Below, in pieces: positions 56,782 through 64,000 of a stretch of DNA of 64,000 nucleotides. Every line of letters begins with the position of its first letter. Positions within the stretch are counted from its first letter, which is position 1. The notes under the pieces were generated by a model. It did no database searches. It saw only the letters and a program-made list of their open reading frames with translations, and had not been told where the DNA came from. Both the position numbers and the translations under genes were made by a program. The stretch comes from Bordetella hinzii LMG 13501 (GTDB lineage: Bacteria > Pseudomonadota > Gammaproteobacteria > Burkholderiales > Burkholderiaceae_B), in the NCBI RefSeq assembly GCF_001548475.1, contig NZ_LRUJ01000013.1, forward strand, positions 45,802 through 109,801, written 5' to 3'.

Positions 56782-58157
56782 CGGACGCCCTGACCCTCGC
56801 AAGCCAGGTCGCCTCGGGCGAACGCCTGGCCGCCGACATCCTGGACGAAACGCTGGCGCGTATCCGGGCCGACGGCAGCAACGCCTTTACCGAAGTCACA
56901 CAGGCGCGCGCGCGCCGCGAAGCCGCCGAGATCGATGCCCGCCGTGCCCGGGGCGAGGCCCTGCCCGCCCTGGCCGGCGTGCCATACGCCGTGAAGAATC
57001 TGTTCGACATCGCGGGCGTGGTGACGCTGGCCGGCGGCAAGGTCAACGCCAACCATCCGCCCGCGCGCCAGGACGGCCCGCTAGTGGCGCGGCTGAGGTC
57101 GGCCGGCGCGGTGCTGGTGGGCGCGCTCAACATGGACGAGCACGCCTATGGCTTCACCACCGAAAACAGCCATTACGGGCCTTGCCGCAATCCGCACGAC
57201 CCCACGCGCATCGCGGGCGGCTCCTCGGGCGGCAGCGCCGCCGCGGTCGCCGCCGGCCTGGTGCCCCTGGCGCTGGGCTCGGACACCAATGGCTCCATCC
57301 GCGTGCCCGCCTCGCTGTGCGGCGTGTTCGGCCTGAAACCCACCTACGGACGGCTGCCCCGCTCAGGGAGCTTCCCTTTCGTCCATAGTCTGGATCATCT
57401 GGGTCCTTTTGCCGCCACGGTGCCGGACCTGGCCCTGGCCTATGACCTCTTGCAGGGCGTCTGGGCCGAGGATCCGGCCTGCGCGCAGCGCGAGCCCGAA
57501 CCCTGCCTGCCGCGCCTGGAAGCGGGGCCCTTGCGTGTCGCCGTCCTGGGCGGCTATTTCGATACCTGGGCCGGACCGCAAGCCCGCCGCTCGGTGGCGC
57601 TGGCCGCCGACGCCCTGGGCGCGCGCGACGTGGTGCAGCTGGAGGGCGCCGAACAAGCGCGCGCGGCGGCCTTCATCATCACCGCGGCGGAGGGCGGGGC
57701 CCTGCATCGCCCGGGCCTCATCGCGCGTTATGACGACTACGAGCCCCATTCGCGCGACCGCCTCGTGGCCGGCAGCCTCATCCCCGCCGGCTGGGTCTCG
57801 CAGGCGCAGCGGATACGGCGGCGATTCCGCGAAACGGTGCTGCCCTTGTTCAGACACTACGATGTCTTGATCGCGCCCGCCACGCCGGTGCCGGCCCCGC
57901 CCATCGGCACCGAGACGCTGACCCTGGCCGGCCGGGAACTGCCCGCGCGGGCCAGCATGGGCCTGCTGACCCAGCCCATCTCCTGCATCGGCCTGCCGGT
58001 GGCCGCCGCCCCGCTGTGGCAGGGACAGGGAGACACGGCACACCTGCCGCTGGGTGTGCAGTTGATCGCCGCACCCTGGCGCGAGGACCACTGCCTGGCC
58101 GCGGCCGGCCTGCTCGCGCGCGCCGGCCTGGCCTATTGCCGCAAGGCCGCCTCATGA
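56778..58157 (+). CDS. AtzE/HpxY-type amidase
   Basis: 459-residue amidase-signature enzyme. Lys-cisSer-Ser triad: Lys in PYAVKNLFD near residue 72, Ser in GGSSGGSAAAVAAG near 150 and Ser in LGSDTNGSIRVPAS. AtzE hydrolyses 1-carboxybiuret; HpxY of Klebsiella belongs to oxalurate/oxamate catabolism. The adjacent AtzG-like gene supports this group, not plain GatA. Substrate is inferred to be a small ureide or amide. Confidence 0.88.
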   Translation: MTDALTLASQVASGERLAADILDETLARIRADGSNAFTEVTQARARREAAEIDARRARGEALPALAGVPYAVKNLFDIAGVVTLAGGKVNANHPPARQDGPLVARLRSAGAVLVGALNMDEHAYGFTTENSHYGPCRNPHDPTRIAGGSSGGSAAAVAAGLVPLALGSDTNGSIRVPASLCGVFGLKPTYGRLPRSGSFPFVHSLDHLGPFAATVPDLALAYDLLQGVWAEDPACAQREPEPCLPRLEAGPLRVAVLGGYFDTWAGPQARRSVALAADALGARDVVQLEGAEQARAAAFIITAAEGGALHRPGLIARYDDYEPHSRDRLVAGSLIPAGWVSQAQRIRRRFRETVLPLFRHYDVLIAPATPVPAPPIGTETLTLAGRELPARASMGLLTQPISCIGLPVAAAPLWQGQGDTAHLPLGVQLIAAPWREDHCLAAAGLLARAGLAYCRKAAS

Positions 58158-58831
58158 GCGCCGGCGCCGCCGAACCCCGGTCGCGCGCCGACTCCGTCTA
58201 CGACGCGGTCAAGCAGGACATCCTGGACTGCCGGCTGGCGCCCGGCGACCGCTTTACCGAAACCGAGGTAGCCGAAAGGCTGCGGGTGAGCCGCACGCCC
58301 GTGCGCGAAGCCCTGTTCCGCCTGCAGCGCGAGGGCTATCTGCAAGTCAGGCACCGCAATGGCTGGCTGGTGCGGCCGCTGGATTTCGAGACGCTGGATC
58401 ATTTCTACGACCTGCGCCTGGTGCTGGAACAGACGGCTGTCGAACGGCTATGCGGCATGCCGGACGCGAGAGCCGCCCTGGAGACGCTGGCCGAGATCTG
58501 GCTGGCGCGCCAGCCAGGTCTCGACGGCGCGCAAGTAGCGCAGCTGGACGAGCGCTTCCACCTGGAGCTGGTGCGCGCGGCCGGCAATCCCGAGATTGCC
58601 CGCGTGCACCGCGAAGCCACCGAACGCATACGCATCGTGCGGCGCCTGGATTTCACGCTGGCCCAGCGGGTCGAGAAAACTTATGAAGAACATGGCGCCA
58701 TCCTGCTTGCCATCCTGGCCGGCGACGCGGCGCGGGCGCTCGGCCTGCTGCGGGCCCATATCGCCGACAGCCAGGCCGAAGTGCGCAAGATCACGCTGCA
58801 TCGCCTGTATTCCCGCCGCGCGGCGGCCTAG
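58154..58831 (+). CDS. GntR-family regulator (FCD domain)
   Basis: 225 residues. N-terminal HTH (SVYDAVKQDILDCRLAPGDR, TETEVAERLRVSRTPVREAL) and a C-terminal FCD domain with metal-binding histidines (LDERFHLELVRAAGN, LLRAHIADSQAEV). ATGA overlap with the amidase, so it is cotranscribed and probably senses the pathway's substrate. Its 3' end overlaps the convergent ABM gene by four bases. Confidence 0.92.
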   Translation: MSAGAAEPRSRADSVYDAVKQDILDCRLAPGDRFTETEVAERLRVSRTPVREALFRLQREGYLQVRHRNGWLVRPLDFETLDHFYDLRLVLEQTAVERLCGMPDARAALETLAEIWLARQPGLDGAQVAQLDERFHLELVRAAGNPEIARVHREATERIRIVRRLDFTLAQRVEKTYEEHGAILLAILAGDAARALGLLRAHIADSQAEVRKITLHRLYSRRAAA

Positions 58832-59358
58832 ACGCGGCCGGCGTGCAACCAGCGATGCAAAAGGCGCGAAATCACCGGAATACAGATAAAGGACAGCACC
58901 GGGGTCATGCTCAGTGTGGTGACCAGCACGCGCCAGAACAGGGGCAAGGCGCTCAGCTGCTCATTGAGCAGCGTGCTGAACAACAGCAGCATCGGAAAAT
59001 AGGCCAGCCAGATGCTGATGGCCTGCTTCCAGCGCGGCGGCGCAAGCTTGCGCGCCCCGAACCAGCTCTCGATGCCGGCCACGCGCTCGGTCTGGCTGTG
59101 CTGCACCAGGTTCGCCCCGCGCTCCAGCCACATGCGGCGCGGCAGCGACCCTTCCCAGCGCTTCAGGCTGGCCTCGTCCTCGAAGCGCAGCACGATCTGG
59201 TAGAGGTCGCCCCCTTCGGGGGGCTGCAGGACACCCGATCCCAGAAAACCGGGAAAGCCCGCGGCCAGGATTTCGCCCTGCCGCATCCAGGCCAGAAAAT
59301 CCCCATAGCGCTGCGGCGAAATGCGCCGGGTGACCAACATCGTGACGGGGTGGGACAT
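58828..59358 (-). CDS. Antibiotic-biosynthesis-monooxygenase-domain membrane protein
   Basis: 176 residues. The first ~95 residues are an ABM ferredoxin-like domain (TMLVTRRISPQRYGDFLAW, GDLYQIVLRFEDEASLKRWE), the last 70 hold two membrane helices (AISIWLAYFPMLLLFSTLL, VTTLSMTPVLSFICIPVI). The family joins ABM to a membrane anchor; function unknown. Divergent from the HpxZ-like gene. Confidence 0.85.
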   Translation of the reverse strand: MSHPVTMLVTRRISPQRYGDFLAWMRQGEILAAGFPGFLGSGVLQPPEGGDLYQIVLRFEDEASLKRWEGSLPRRMWLERGANLVQHSQTERVAGIESWFGARKLAPPRWKQAISIWLAYFPMLLLFSTLLNEQLSALPLFWRVLVTTLSMTPVLSFICIPVISRLLHRWLHAGRV

Positions 59359-59499
59359 CGCAGACTCCTAGGCAAGCGGCGCCGACAACGCGCCTCGGTA
59401 CTTACCCTAGCAATCGCCGTGCCAACCTTGCGGCGCAACATGCGCCCTATGAGAGACACAGCCGCGGGAAATCCCGCTGCTTTATTGCAATGCAGCAAA

Positions 59500-59512
59500 C
59501 ACCATATTGGTG
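59500..59512. promoter_or_regulatory. Palindrome upstream of the HpxZ-like gene
   Basis: CACCA-TAT-TGGTG, perfect five-base arms, about 37 nt before the HpxZ-like start; preceded by TTGC/GCAA arms. Might be an operator for the local GntR protein. Confidence 0.3.
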
Positions 59513-59548
59513 ATAACCCTAGCACCGCCCTGGTGCATCGGAGCCGTC

Positions 59549-59920
59549 ATGCCCGCCATCAACCTCCCCCATGTCCTGGCCGAAGTCCGGCACGCTTTTG
59601 AACGCTATGAACGCGCCCTCGTCGGCAACGACATCGCGGTCCTGGACGAGTTGTTCTGGGACAGCCCGCATACGCTGCGCTATGGCGCCGGCGAAAACCT
59701 CTATGGCTACGAGGCGATACGCGAGTTCCGCAGGCAGCGTCCGGCCGCCGGGTTGGAACGCGAGGTGCTGCGCACCCAGATCACGACCTACGGCGAAGAC
59801 TTCGCCACCACGCACCTGGAGTTCCGCCGCGGCGGGCGCATCGGCCGCCAGAGCCAGACCTGGATGCGCACGCCGCAGGGCTGGCGCGTGGTGGCCGCCC
59901 ATGTCAGCCAGATGACATGA
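59549..59920 (+). CDS. HpxZ/AtzH-like protein (DUF3225)
   Basis: 123 residues of the SnoaL/NTF2 fold group DUF3225. [40 protein letters not shown] and [18 protein letters not shown] are the HpxZ signatures. GGAG precedes the ATG by 5 nt; an in-frame ATG-equivalent at 59507 has no site. HpxZ occurs beside HpxXY in Klebsiella and AtzH in triazine catabolism, matching the amidase locus just upstream. Confidence 0.85.
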   Translation: MPAINLPHVLAEVRHAFERYERALVGNDIAVLDELFWDSPHTLRYGAGENLYGYEAIREFRRQRPAAGLEREVLRTQITTYGEDFATTHLEFRRGGRIGRQSQTWMRTPQGWRVVAAHVSQMT

Positions 59921-59990
59921 CCTCATACATTGAGCCGTCATCGCCGCAGGTCTACACTGGGCTTTCCGTCAACCCCGGAGCATGCCTCTC

Positions 59991-60539
59991 ATGAGCACCC
60001 TCAATATCGCGGTTTTTGTCGGCAGCCTGCGCGCCGCCTCGTTCAATCTGCGCCTGGCCCGGGCACTGGAAAAACTCGTTCCGGCGAATGTGAAATTCCA
60101 CTACGTCGATCTGAACGTGCCGCTCTTCAACCAGGACATCGAGAACGACATGCCCGCGGGCGCGGCCAAGCTCAAGCAGCACATCAAGGACGCGCAGGGC
60201 GTCCTGTTTGTCACGCCGGAGCACAACCGTTCCATTCCCGCGGCCCTGAAGAACGCCATCGATTGGGGCACCCGCCCCTGGGGCCAGAACGTGTGGATAG
60301 GCAAGCCGGCCGGCATCGTCGGCACCTCGCCCAGCGCCGCCGGCACGGCCATGGCGCAACAGCATCTGCGCAACATCCTGGCCGCCGAGGGCGTCAACGT
60401 CTTGACCACGCCGGAAGTCTTTTTGCAGATGAAGGACGGCCTGATCGACGATCAATACCAGATCACCAATGAAGACACCCGCAAGTTCCTGCAGGGCTGG
60501 GTAGACCGCTACGTGGACTGGGTCTCCAGACTCGCCTGA
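59991..60539 (+). CDS. NADPH-dependent FMN reductase
   Basis: 182 residues, flavodoxin-like. FMN-phosphate loop VGSLRAASFNLRLARAL, and TPEHNRSIPAALKNAIDWG binds the flavin ring. Start at the second ATG (59991) because GGAG is 10 nt before it; the ATG at 59982 is too near that site. Reduces FMN or quinones/azo compounds; substrate not fixed by sequence. Confidence 0.92.
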   Translation: MSTLNIAVFVGSLRAASFNLRLARALEKLVPANVKFHYVDLNVPLFNQDIENDMPAGAAKLKQHIKDAQGVLFVTPEHNRSIPAALKNAIDWGTRPWGQNVWIGKPAGIVGTSPSAAGTAMAQQHLRNILAAEGVNVLTTPEVFLQMKDGLIDDQYQITNEDTRKFLQGWVDRYVDWVSRLA

Positions 60540-60705
60540 GGCGCCCGCCGCCCGGACCGGGCGGCGGCCTTATCCCCGGCCAATGTGGACAAGCTTGAGG
60601 ACAGGCTGCGGGCAGCCCGGAATTGTCATGTCATATCAATGACTTGAAAGTCCTGATCAAGATCTGATCAAAACCTCATCCAAGCTCTCAAGTTGTCCCC
60701 GCATT

Positions 60706-60715
60706 TTGTGGATAA
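60706..60715 (-). promoter_or_regulatory. Consensus DnaA-box sequence in repeat unit B
   Basis: TGTGGATAA on the plus strand is the exact complement of the DnaA box TTATCCACA. The five other units have TGTGGACAA here, complement of TTGTCCACA, the form favoured in high-GC Streptomyces. Binding is not demonstrated by sequence alone. Confidence 0.5.
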
Positions 60716-61331
60716 GCATGAGGACAGCTCGCCGACATCCAGAAAAAGACCTTTCAAATCAGGTGGCTGAGGTCCTTCGTTCGAAAAAAGAGCAGCAGGG
60801 TAAACCCGCAAGGCCGGAGCACGCCTCCAGCATGCCCTCATCCGGCCCCTGTCCACTTATCCCCCGCCGATGTGGACAAGACACTTGATAGCTCCGGCAC
60901 AAACCTGAAATCCGTAGCCGGATCAAGCAGTTGCGAGGGCCGGTCAAACATTGACCATTGCCGCCGATCGGGGTCATCCCGGCTTGGCCCCTTATCCCCG
61001 CCCGATGTGGACAAGGCGCTTGATAGCTGGCGCACAAGCCCGAAAACATCATGCGGCTCAAGGGCTTGCAAGGCCTGCTCAAGAAGTGCCCACGGCGCCG
61101 GGGCCAGGGTTCAGGCGGCGGCACGCGCCCGCGGCCGTGGAATTATCCCCGCCCAATGTGGACAAGGTATTGAACAGCTTTGGGGCAAGCTCGAAAACCC
61201 TATGCGGGCCGGACACTTGCGAAGGCCGATCAAGAATTGAGCACCGCGCCCGCTCGTCCACACAGCGCCGCGCCCCCCGCTTATCCCCGGCCAATGTGGA
61301 CAAGCATTTGAATAGTCACCGGACAAACATG

Positions 61332-61363
61332 AAAAAGCCTTGCAAGACATGGACTTGCAAGGC
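61332..61363 (-). terminator. Terminator of the dodecin gene, formed by repeat unit F
   Basis: On the minus strand, a 10-bp perfect stem (GCCTTGCAAG / CTTGCAAGGC, 7-nt loop) followed by TTTTTC, 25 nt past the dodecin stop. The arms coincide with the conserved CTTGCAAGGC block of the repeat array. Confidence 0.78.
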
Positions 61364-61387
61364 CAGATCAAAAAATGAGCAACGGGT

Positions 61388-61606
61388 TCAATCGTCTTCG
61401 AGGCGCATGCCCAGCTTCAGGCCGACCTGCCAGTGCGCCACCTTGCCGTCCTTGATGTGGCCACGCACCTCGGTGACTTCGAACCAGTCCAGGTGGCGCA
61501 GCGTGCGCGAGGCGCGTTCGATGGCCTGCTTGATGGCATCGTCGCTGGAGACGGTCGAAGAGCCGACCAGTTCTATCTGCTTGTACACATGAGCTTTCTT
61601 GGACAT
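61388..61606 (-). CDS. Dodecin (flavin-binding/storage protein)
   Basis: 72 residues. Forms hollow dodecamers holding riboflavin/FMN. Sequence MSKKAHVYKQIELVGSSTVS, SDDAIKQAIERASRTLRHLD with the flavin-stacking Trp in LDWFEVTEVRGHI and GKVAHWQVGLKLGMRLE, the canonical end. A strong AAGGAG lies 7-8 nt upstream; the frame extends farther upstream without homology. Convergent with an FMN reductase gene across the repeat array. Confidence 0.94.
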   Translation of the reverse strand: MSKKAHVYKQIELVGSSTVSSDDAIKQAIERASRTLRHLDWFEVTEVRGHIKDGKVAHWQVGLKLGMRLEDD

Positions 61607-61665
61607 CACGATCTCCTTTCGGCCAGTGAACCCCATTGAACCATGCCTGGCGGCCGCCGCGGAAC

Positions 61666-62565
61666 TCATGCCCGGGCAAAACGTGCCGACAGAAAATCGC
61701 GCAGGCGCCGCACGGCCGGGGACAGCCGCGAGCGCTCCACGCACAGGAGATAGACGGGCGACCGCTCGCCCTCGTAATCCGGCAGGGCCGCGACCAGGCG
61801 GCCGGCGCGCAAATCCTCGGCCACATCGAAACGCGACTTGTAGGCCAGGCCGTCTCCGGCCAGCGCCCAGCGCCGCACCACGTCGCCGTCGTCGGCGGCG
61901 CGGTCGCCGGCCACGGTGATCTCGCTCACCTGGCCGTCGCGCTCGAAGCGCCAACGGTCATGCGGCGCATCGCTGAGCATGAAAGTCAGGCAATTGTGTT
62001 GCCGCAAATCCTCGGGCGAGCGCGGCATCCCGTGGCGCGCGAAGTAATCGGGCGCGCCGCACAGCACGCGCCGGTTATCCGGGGCCAGGGGCAGCGCGAT
62101 CATGCGTGAGTCGTCGGGCTCGCCATAACGGATGGCGATGTCCACCCCTTGCCGGTGCAAATCGGTCAGGCGGTCGCTGATGCGCACCTGCAAGCGGATG
62201 CGCGGATGGCGGCGCTGGAAATCATCCAGCCAGGGCAACAGCACATGCCGCCCCAGGTCCGAAGGCATGGACAACGACAGCGTGCCCGAGATCGAGCGGC
62301 GGTCGCGCTGGACCGATCCGCGCCCGGCCTCCAGCGCGGCCAGCGCCGCCTTGGCATGATCGCGATAACGCTCGCCTTCGGGCGTCAGGCGCAGGCTGCG
62401 GGTCGAGCGCACGAACAGCCTCACCCCCAGCGCGTGCTCCAGGCGCTTGACCGCCGCACTGGCCACCGCGGGCGTCAGCCCCAGCTCGCGGGCCGCGGCG
62501 GAGAAGCTGCCCGCGACGGCGGCGGACACGAAAATTCGCAAGTCTTCGAAGCGCTCGGCGGCCAT
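61666..62565 (-). CDS. LysR-family regulator
   Basis: 299 residues. HTH at residues ~8-60 (RFEDLRIFVSAAVAGSFSAA, RELGLTPAVASAAVKRLEHA), then an effector domain with LSLSMPSDLGRHVLLPWL and VDIAIRYGEPDDSRMIAL, the CrgA/AaeR-like group. Start set at MAAERFED, with frame running on upstream. Divergent from a zinc-type oxidoreductase gene, which it probably regulates. Confidence 0.92.
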   Translation of the reverse strand: MAAERFEDLRIFVSAAVAGSFSAAARELGLTPAVASAAVKRLEHALGVRLFVRSTRSLRLTPEGERYRDHAKAALAALEAGRGSVQRDRRSISGTLSLSMPSDLGRHVLLPWLDDFQRRHPRIRLQVRISDRLTDLHRQGVDIAIRYGEPDDSRMIALPLAPDNRRVLCGAPDYFARHGMPRSPEDLRQHNCLTFMLSDAPHDRWRFERDGQVSEITVAGDRAADDGDVVRRWALAGDGLAYKSRFDVAEDLRAGRLVAALPDYEGERSPVYLLCVERSRLSPAVRRLRDFLSARFARA

Positions 62566-62632
62566 TTTCAAAATCTCTTTGAAACTGAAGCTGATCTTAG
62601 CGGGTTTTTCCGCAAGGCGGATCGGGCGAGCA

Positions 62633-62651
62633 TGGCATATCACCCATGCCA
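62633..62651. promoter_or_regulatory. Candidate operator between LysR and oxidoreductase genes
   Basis: Perfect inverted repeat TGGCAT-N7-ATGCCA, ending 10 nt before the oxidoreductase ATG and overlapping its ribosome-binding area, so binding would block translation initiation or mark the promoter. Confidence 0.35.
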
Positions 62652-62661
62652 AGGACATCCC

Positions 62662-63675
62662 ATGAAAGCCATCGCCTTCACCCGCAACCTGCCCGCCAGC
62701 GACGACCAGGCCTTGATCGACATCAGCCTGCCCACGCCCGAACCGGGCCCGCGCGACCTGCGCGTGCGCGTGCATGCCATCTCCGTCAATCCCGTGGACG
62801 TGAAGATCCGCGCCAACCGCAAGCCGCAGGACGGCCAGCCCGAGGTCATCGGCTGGGATGCCGCCGGCGTGGTCGAGGCCACGGGCGCGCAGGTCAGCCT
62901 GTTCAAGCCCGGCGACCGCGTCTGGTACGCGGGCGCGCTGAACCGGCCCGGGGCCAACAGCGAATGGCACCTGGTTGACGAGCGCCTGGTGGGCCGCATG
63001 CCGCAATCCCTGGACTTCGCCCAGGCCGCCGCCCTGCCCCTGACGTCCATCACCGCCTGGGAACTGCTGTTCGAACGCCTGCGCGTGCTGGACAACCATC
63101 GCCCCAGCCAGGATGCCCTCCTGGTCGTGGGCGCCGCCGGCGGCGTGGGCTCCATCCTCGTGCAGCTGGCGCGCCAACTGACCGGCCTGACCATCATCGC
63201 CACGGCCTCCCGTCCCGAGACCCAGGCCTGGGCGCGGGAGCTGGGCGCCCATCACGTCATCGACCATCGCCAGCCGCTGGCCGCCCAACTGGCCGCCACC
63301 GGCCATGAGCACGTCCGCTACATCGCCGCCCTCACCCAGACCGACCAGCACTTCCCCGAACTGGTCAAGGCCATCGCGCCCCAAGGCGCGATGGCGCTCA
63401 TCGACGACCCGGCCGCCATCGACGTGCGCCAGCTCAAGGCCAAATCGGCCTCGCTGCATTGGGAATTCATGTTTGCGCGCTCGCTCTTCGAAACGCCGGA
63501 CATGGCGGCCCAGCATGAACTGCTGACCCAGGTCGCGGCGCTGATCGACGCCGGACGGCTGAAGACCACGCTGGGCGAGCACTATGGCAGGATCAACGCC
63601 GCCAACCTGCGCCGCGCCCACGCCTTCATTGAAAGCGGCCGCGCGCGCGGCAAGATCGTGCTCGAAGGCTTCTGA
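62662..63675 (+). CDS. Zinc-type alcohol dehydrogenase family oxidoreductase (quinone-reductase-like)
   Basis: 337-residue MDR protein. N-terminal MKAIAFTRNLPASDDQALID, GroES domain SVNPVDVKIRAN, then Rossmann motif LLVVGAAGGVGSILVQLARQ near residue 155 for NADPH. The catalytic-zinc His/Cys ligands of alcohol dehydrogenases are absent, so it is more like zinc-free quinone or enone reductases. AAGGA lies 6-10 nt upstream. Confidence 0.9.
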   Translation: MKAIAFTRNLPASDDQALIDISLPTPEPGPRDLRVRVHAISVNPVDVKIRANRKPQDGQPEVIGWDAAGVVEATGAQVSLFKPGDRVWYAGALNRPGANSEWHLVDERLVGRMPQSLDFAQAAALPLTSITAWELLFERLRVLDNHRPSQDALLVVGAAGGVGSILVQLARQLTGLTIIATASRPETQAWARELGAHHVIDHRQPLAAQLAATGHEHVRYIAALTQTDQHFPELVKAIAPQGAMALIDDPAAIDVRQLKAKSASLHWEFMFARSLFETPDMAAQHELLTQVAALIDAGRLKTTLGEHYGRINAANLRRAHAFIESGRARGKIVLEGF

Positions 63676-63677
63676 AC

Positions 63678-63950
63678 CTATTCTTCCGAGCGCCCGCCTT
63701 CACGCCACCGGGCCCATAGCCCCAGCACGAAGGCCAGCGCGGCCGGCAGGCCGAACACCACGGCATGGCCGGCCACCTCTTCCGAAGCGCCCAGGGCCGC
63801 GACGCGGACCGCGTAAGTCATGTGGGCGACGCATATCGCCAGCCAGGCGGCGATGAAACCGAAGAAAGCCAGCTGCGGCCTGCGGCGGCCAAAATAGCCG
63901 AACAGGGCAAGGACCCCAAACCCCACGGCCGTGGCGACGATGGTCTGCAT
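63678..63950 (-). CDS. Small membrane protein, unknown function
   Basis: 90 residues with three hydrophobic helices (MQTIVATAVGFGVLALFGYF, LAFFGFIAAWLAICVAHMTY, VVFGLPAALAFVLGLWARW). I do not recognise a family. Stop is 2 nt from the end of the convergent oxidoreductase gene. Start by GAGTGC-like poor site only; still the likeliest frame because of its helix pattern. Confidence 0.6.
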   Translation of the reverse strand: MQTIVATAVGFGVLALFGYFGRRRPQLAFFGFIAAWLAICVAHMTYAVRVAALGASEEVAGHAVVFGLPAALAFVLGLWARWREGGRSEE

Positions 63951-64000
63951 GGCGCACTCCCGGCCCGGAACACATTGGGCACGTTCTGAAAGCGTAGACC

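Larger units (their letters stand above)
60540..61387. repeat. Array of six imperfect ~100-bp repeats with DnaA-box-like cores
   Basis: No gene is supported in this convergent 848-bp gap. Six copies of a 24-bp core (TTATCCCC then GNCCNA then TGTGGACAAG; copy B has TTGTCCCC and TGTGGATAAG) start at 60570, 60693, 60857, 60992, 61143 and 61281, all in the same orientation. Each is followed by a TTGATAGCT-like block and, ~70 nt on, by CTTGCAAGGCC-like and GATCAA blocks. Units C-F are ~100-102 bp with 33-51 nt GC-rich linkers. Confidence 0.85.

Noticed and set aside
60838..61303. Small minus-strand frames in the repeat array carrying a recurring LSSxLSTxxGDK peptide
   Set aside because: Conservation is at the DNA level in every frame, no ribosome site, and units shift between frames; treated as a property of the repeat.
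60540..61387. CRISPR array
   Set aside because: Repeat cores are 24 bp but separated by about 100-140 nt that is itself conserved between units, there is no cas gene, and the spacers are not unique.

Overview
The window is GC-rich DNA from a betaproteobacterium, most likely of the Alcaligenaceae (Bordetella/Achromobacter type). This is inferred from the cysS - DNA glycosylase - accA - tilS - lysC order, two orphan Bug-type (TctC) solute-binding proteins each next to an IclR regulator, and strong codon bias to G/C. About 61 protein genes, four tRNAs and one repeat array are supported. There are no rRNA genes, CRISPR arrays, transposases or phage genes.

Layout. (1) 1-12405: a collinear fatty-acid degradation cluster: fadE (5' cut), thiolase, hydratase/dehydrogenase, fadL, a second dehydrogenase/hydratase with reversed domain order, a second thiolase, a hotdog protein, a periplasmic chalcone-isomerase-fold protein and fadD. 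(2) 12444-21382: three copies of tRNA-Arg(ACG) on the minus strand bracket an old-yellow-enzyme/ArsR pair and a catabolic cassette (three MaoC-type hotdog proteins, RidA, Bug protein, ADP-forming acyl-CoA synthetase, IclR, a second OYE). (3) 21558-26687: membrane PQQ glucose dehydrogenase, TetR regulator and a TonB-dependent receptor closely resembling E. coli YncD/PqqU, i.e. a probable PQQ-salvage and glucose-oxidation operon. (4) 26695-33435: MFS exporter, DUF1348 protein, LysR regulator, a giant fused ABC exporter and tRNA-Ser(GCU). (5) 33530-45802: housekeeping genes on both strands (lysC, tilS, accA, DNA glycosylase, cysS; TPR protein, cyclophilin, lpxH; uppP, TerC/CorC protein, suhB, trmJ). 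(6) 45886-48667: Bug protein with divergent IclR, and an MscS channel. (7) 48726-53674: minus-strand imelysin / di-heme cytochrome / imelysin / DUF1513 operon, probably iron-linked. (8) 53973-59920: NitT/TauT-type ABC transporter, AtzG/HpxX-like and AtzE/HpxY-like amidase pair, GntR regulator and an HpxZ/AtzH-like protein, a probable ureide or amide utilisation locus. (9) 59991-63950: FMN reductase, a 0.8-kb array of six imperfect repeats each with a DnaA-box-like core, dodecin, a LysR/oxidoreductase divergent pair and a small membrane protein.

The most unusual pieces are the six-unit DnaA-box-like array between the FMN reductase and dodecin genes, the gcd-tetR-pqqU operon with a large palindrome in front, a cyclophilin gene that looks like a ppiA signal peptide joined to a complete ppiB, and the fatty-acid-cluster chalcone-isomerase-fold protein.
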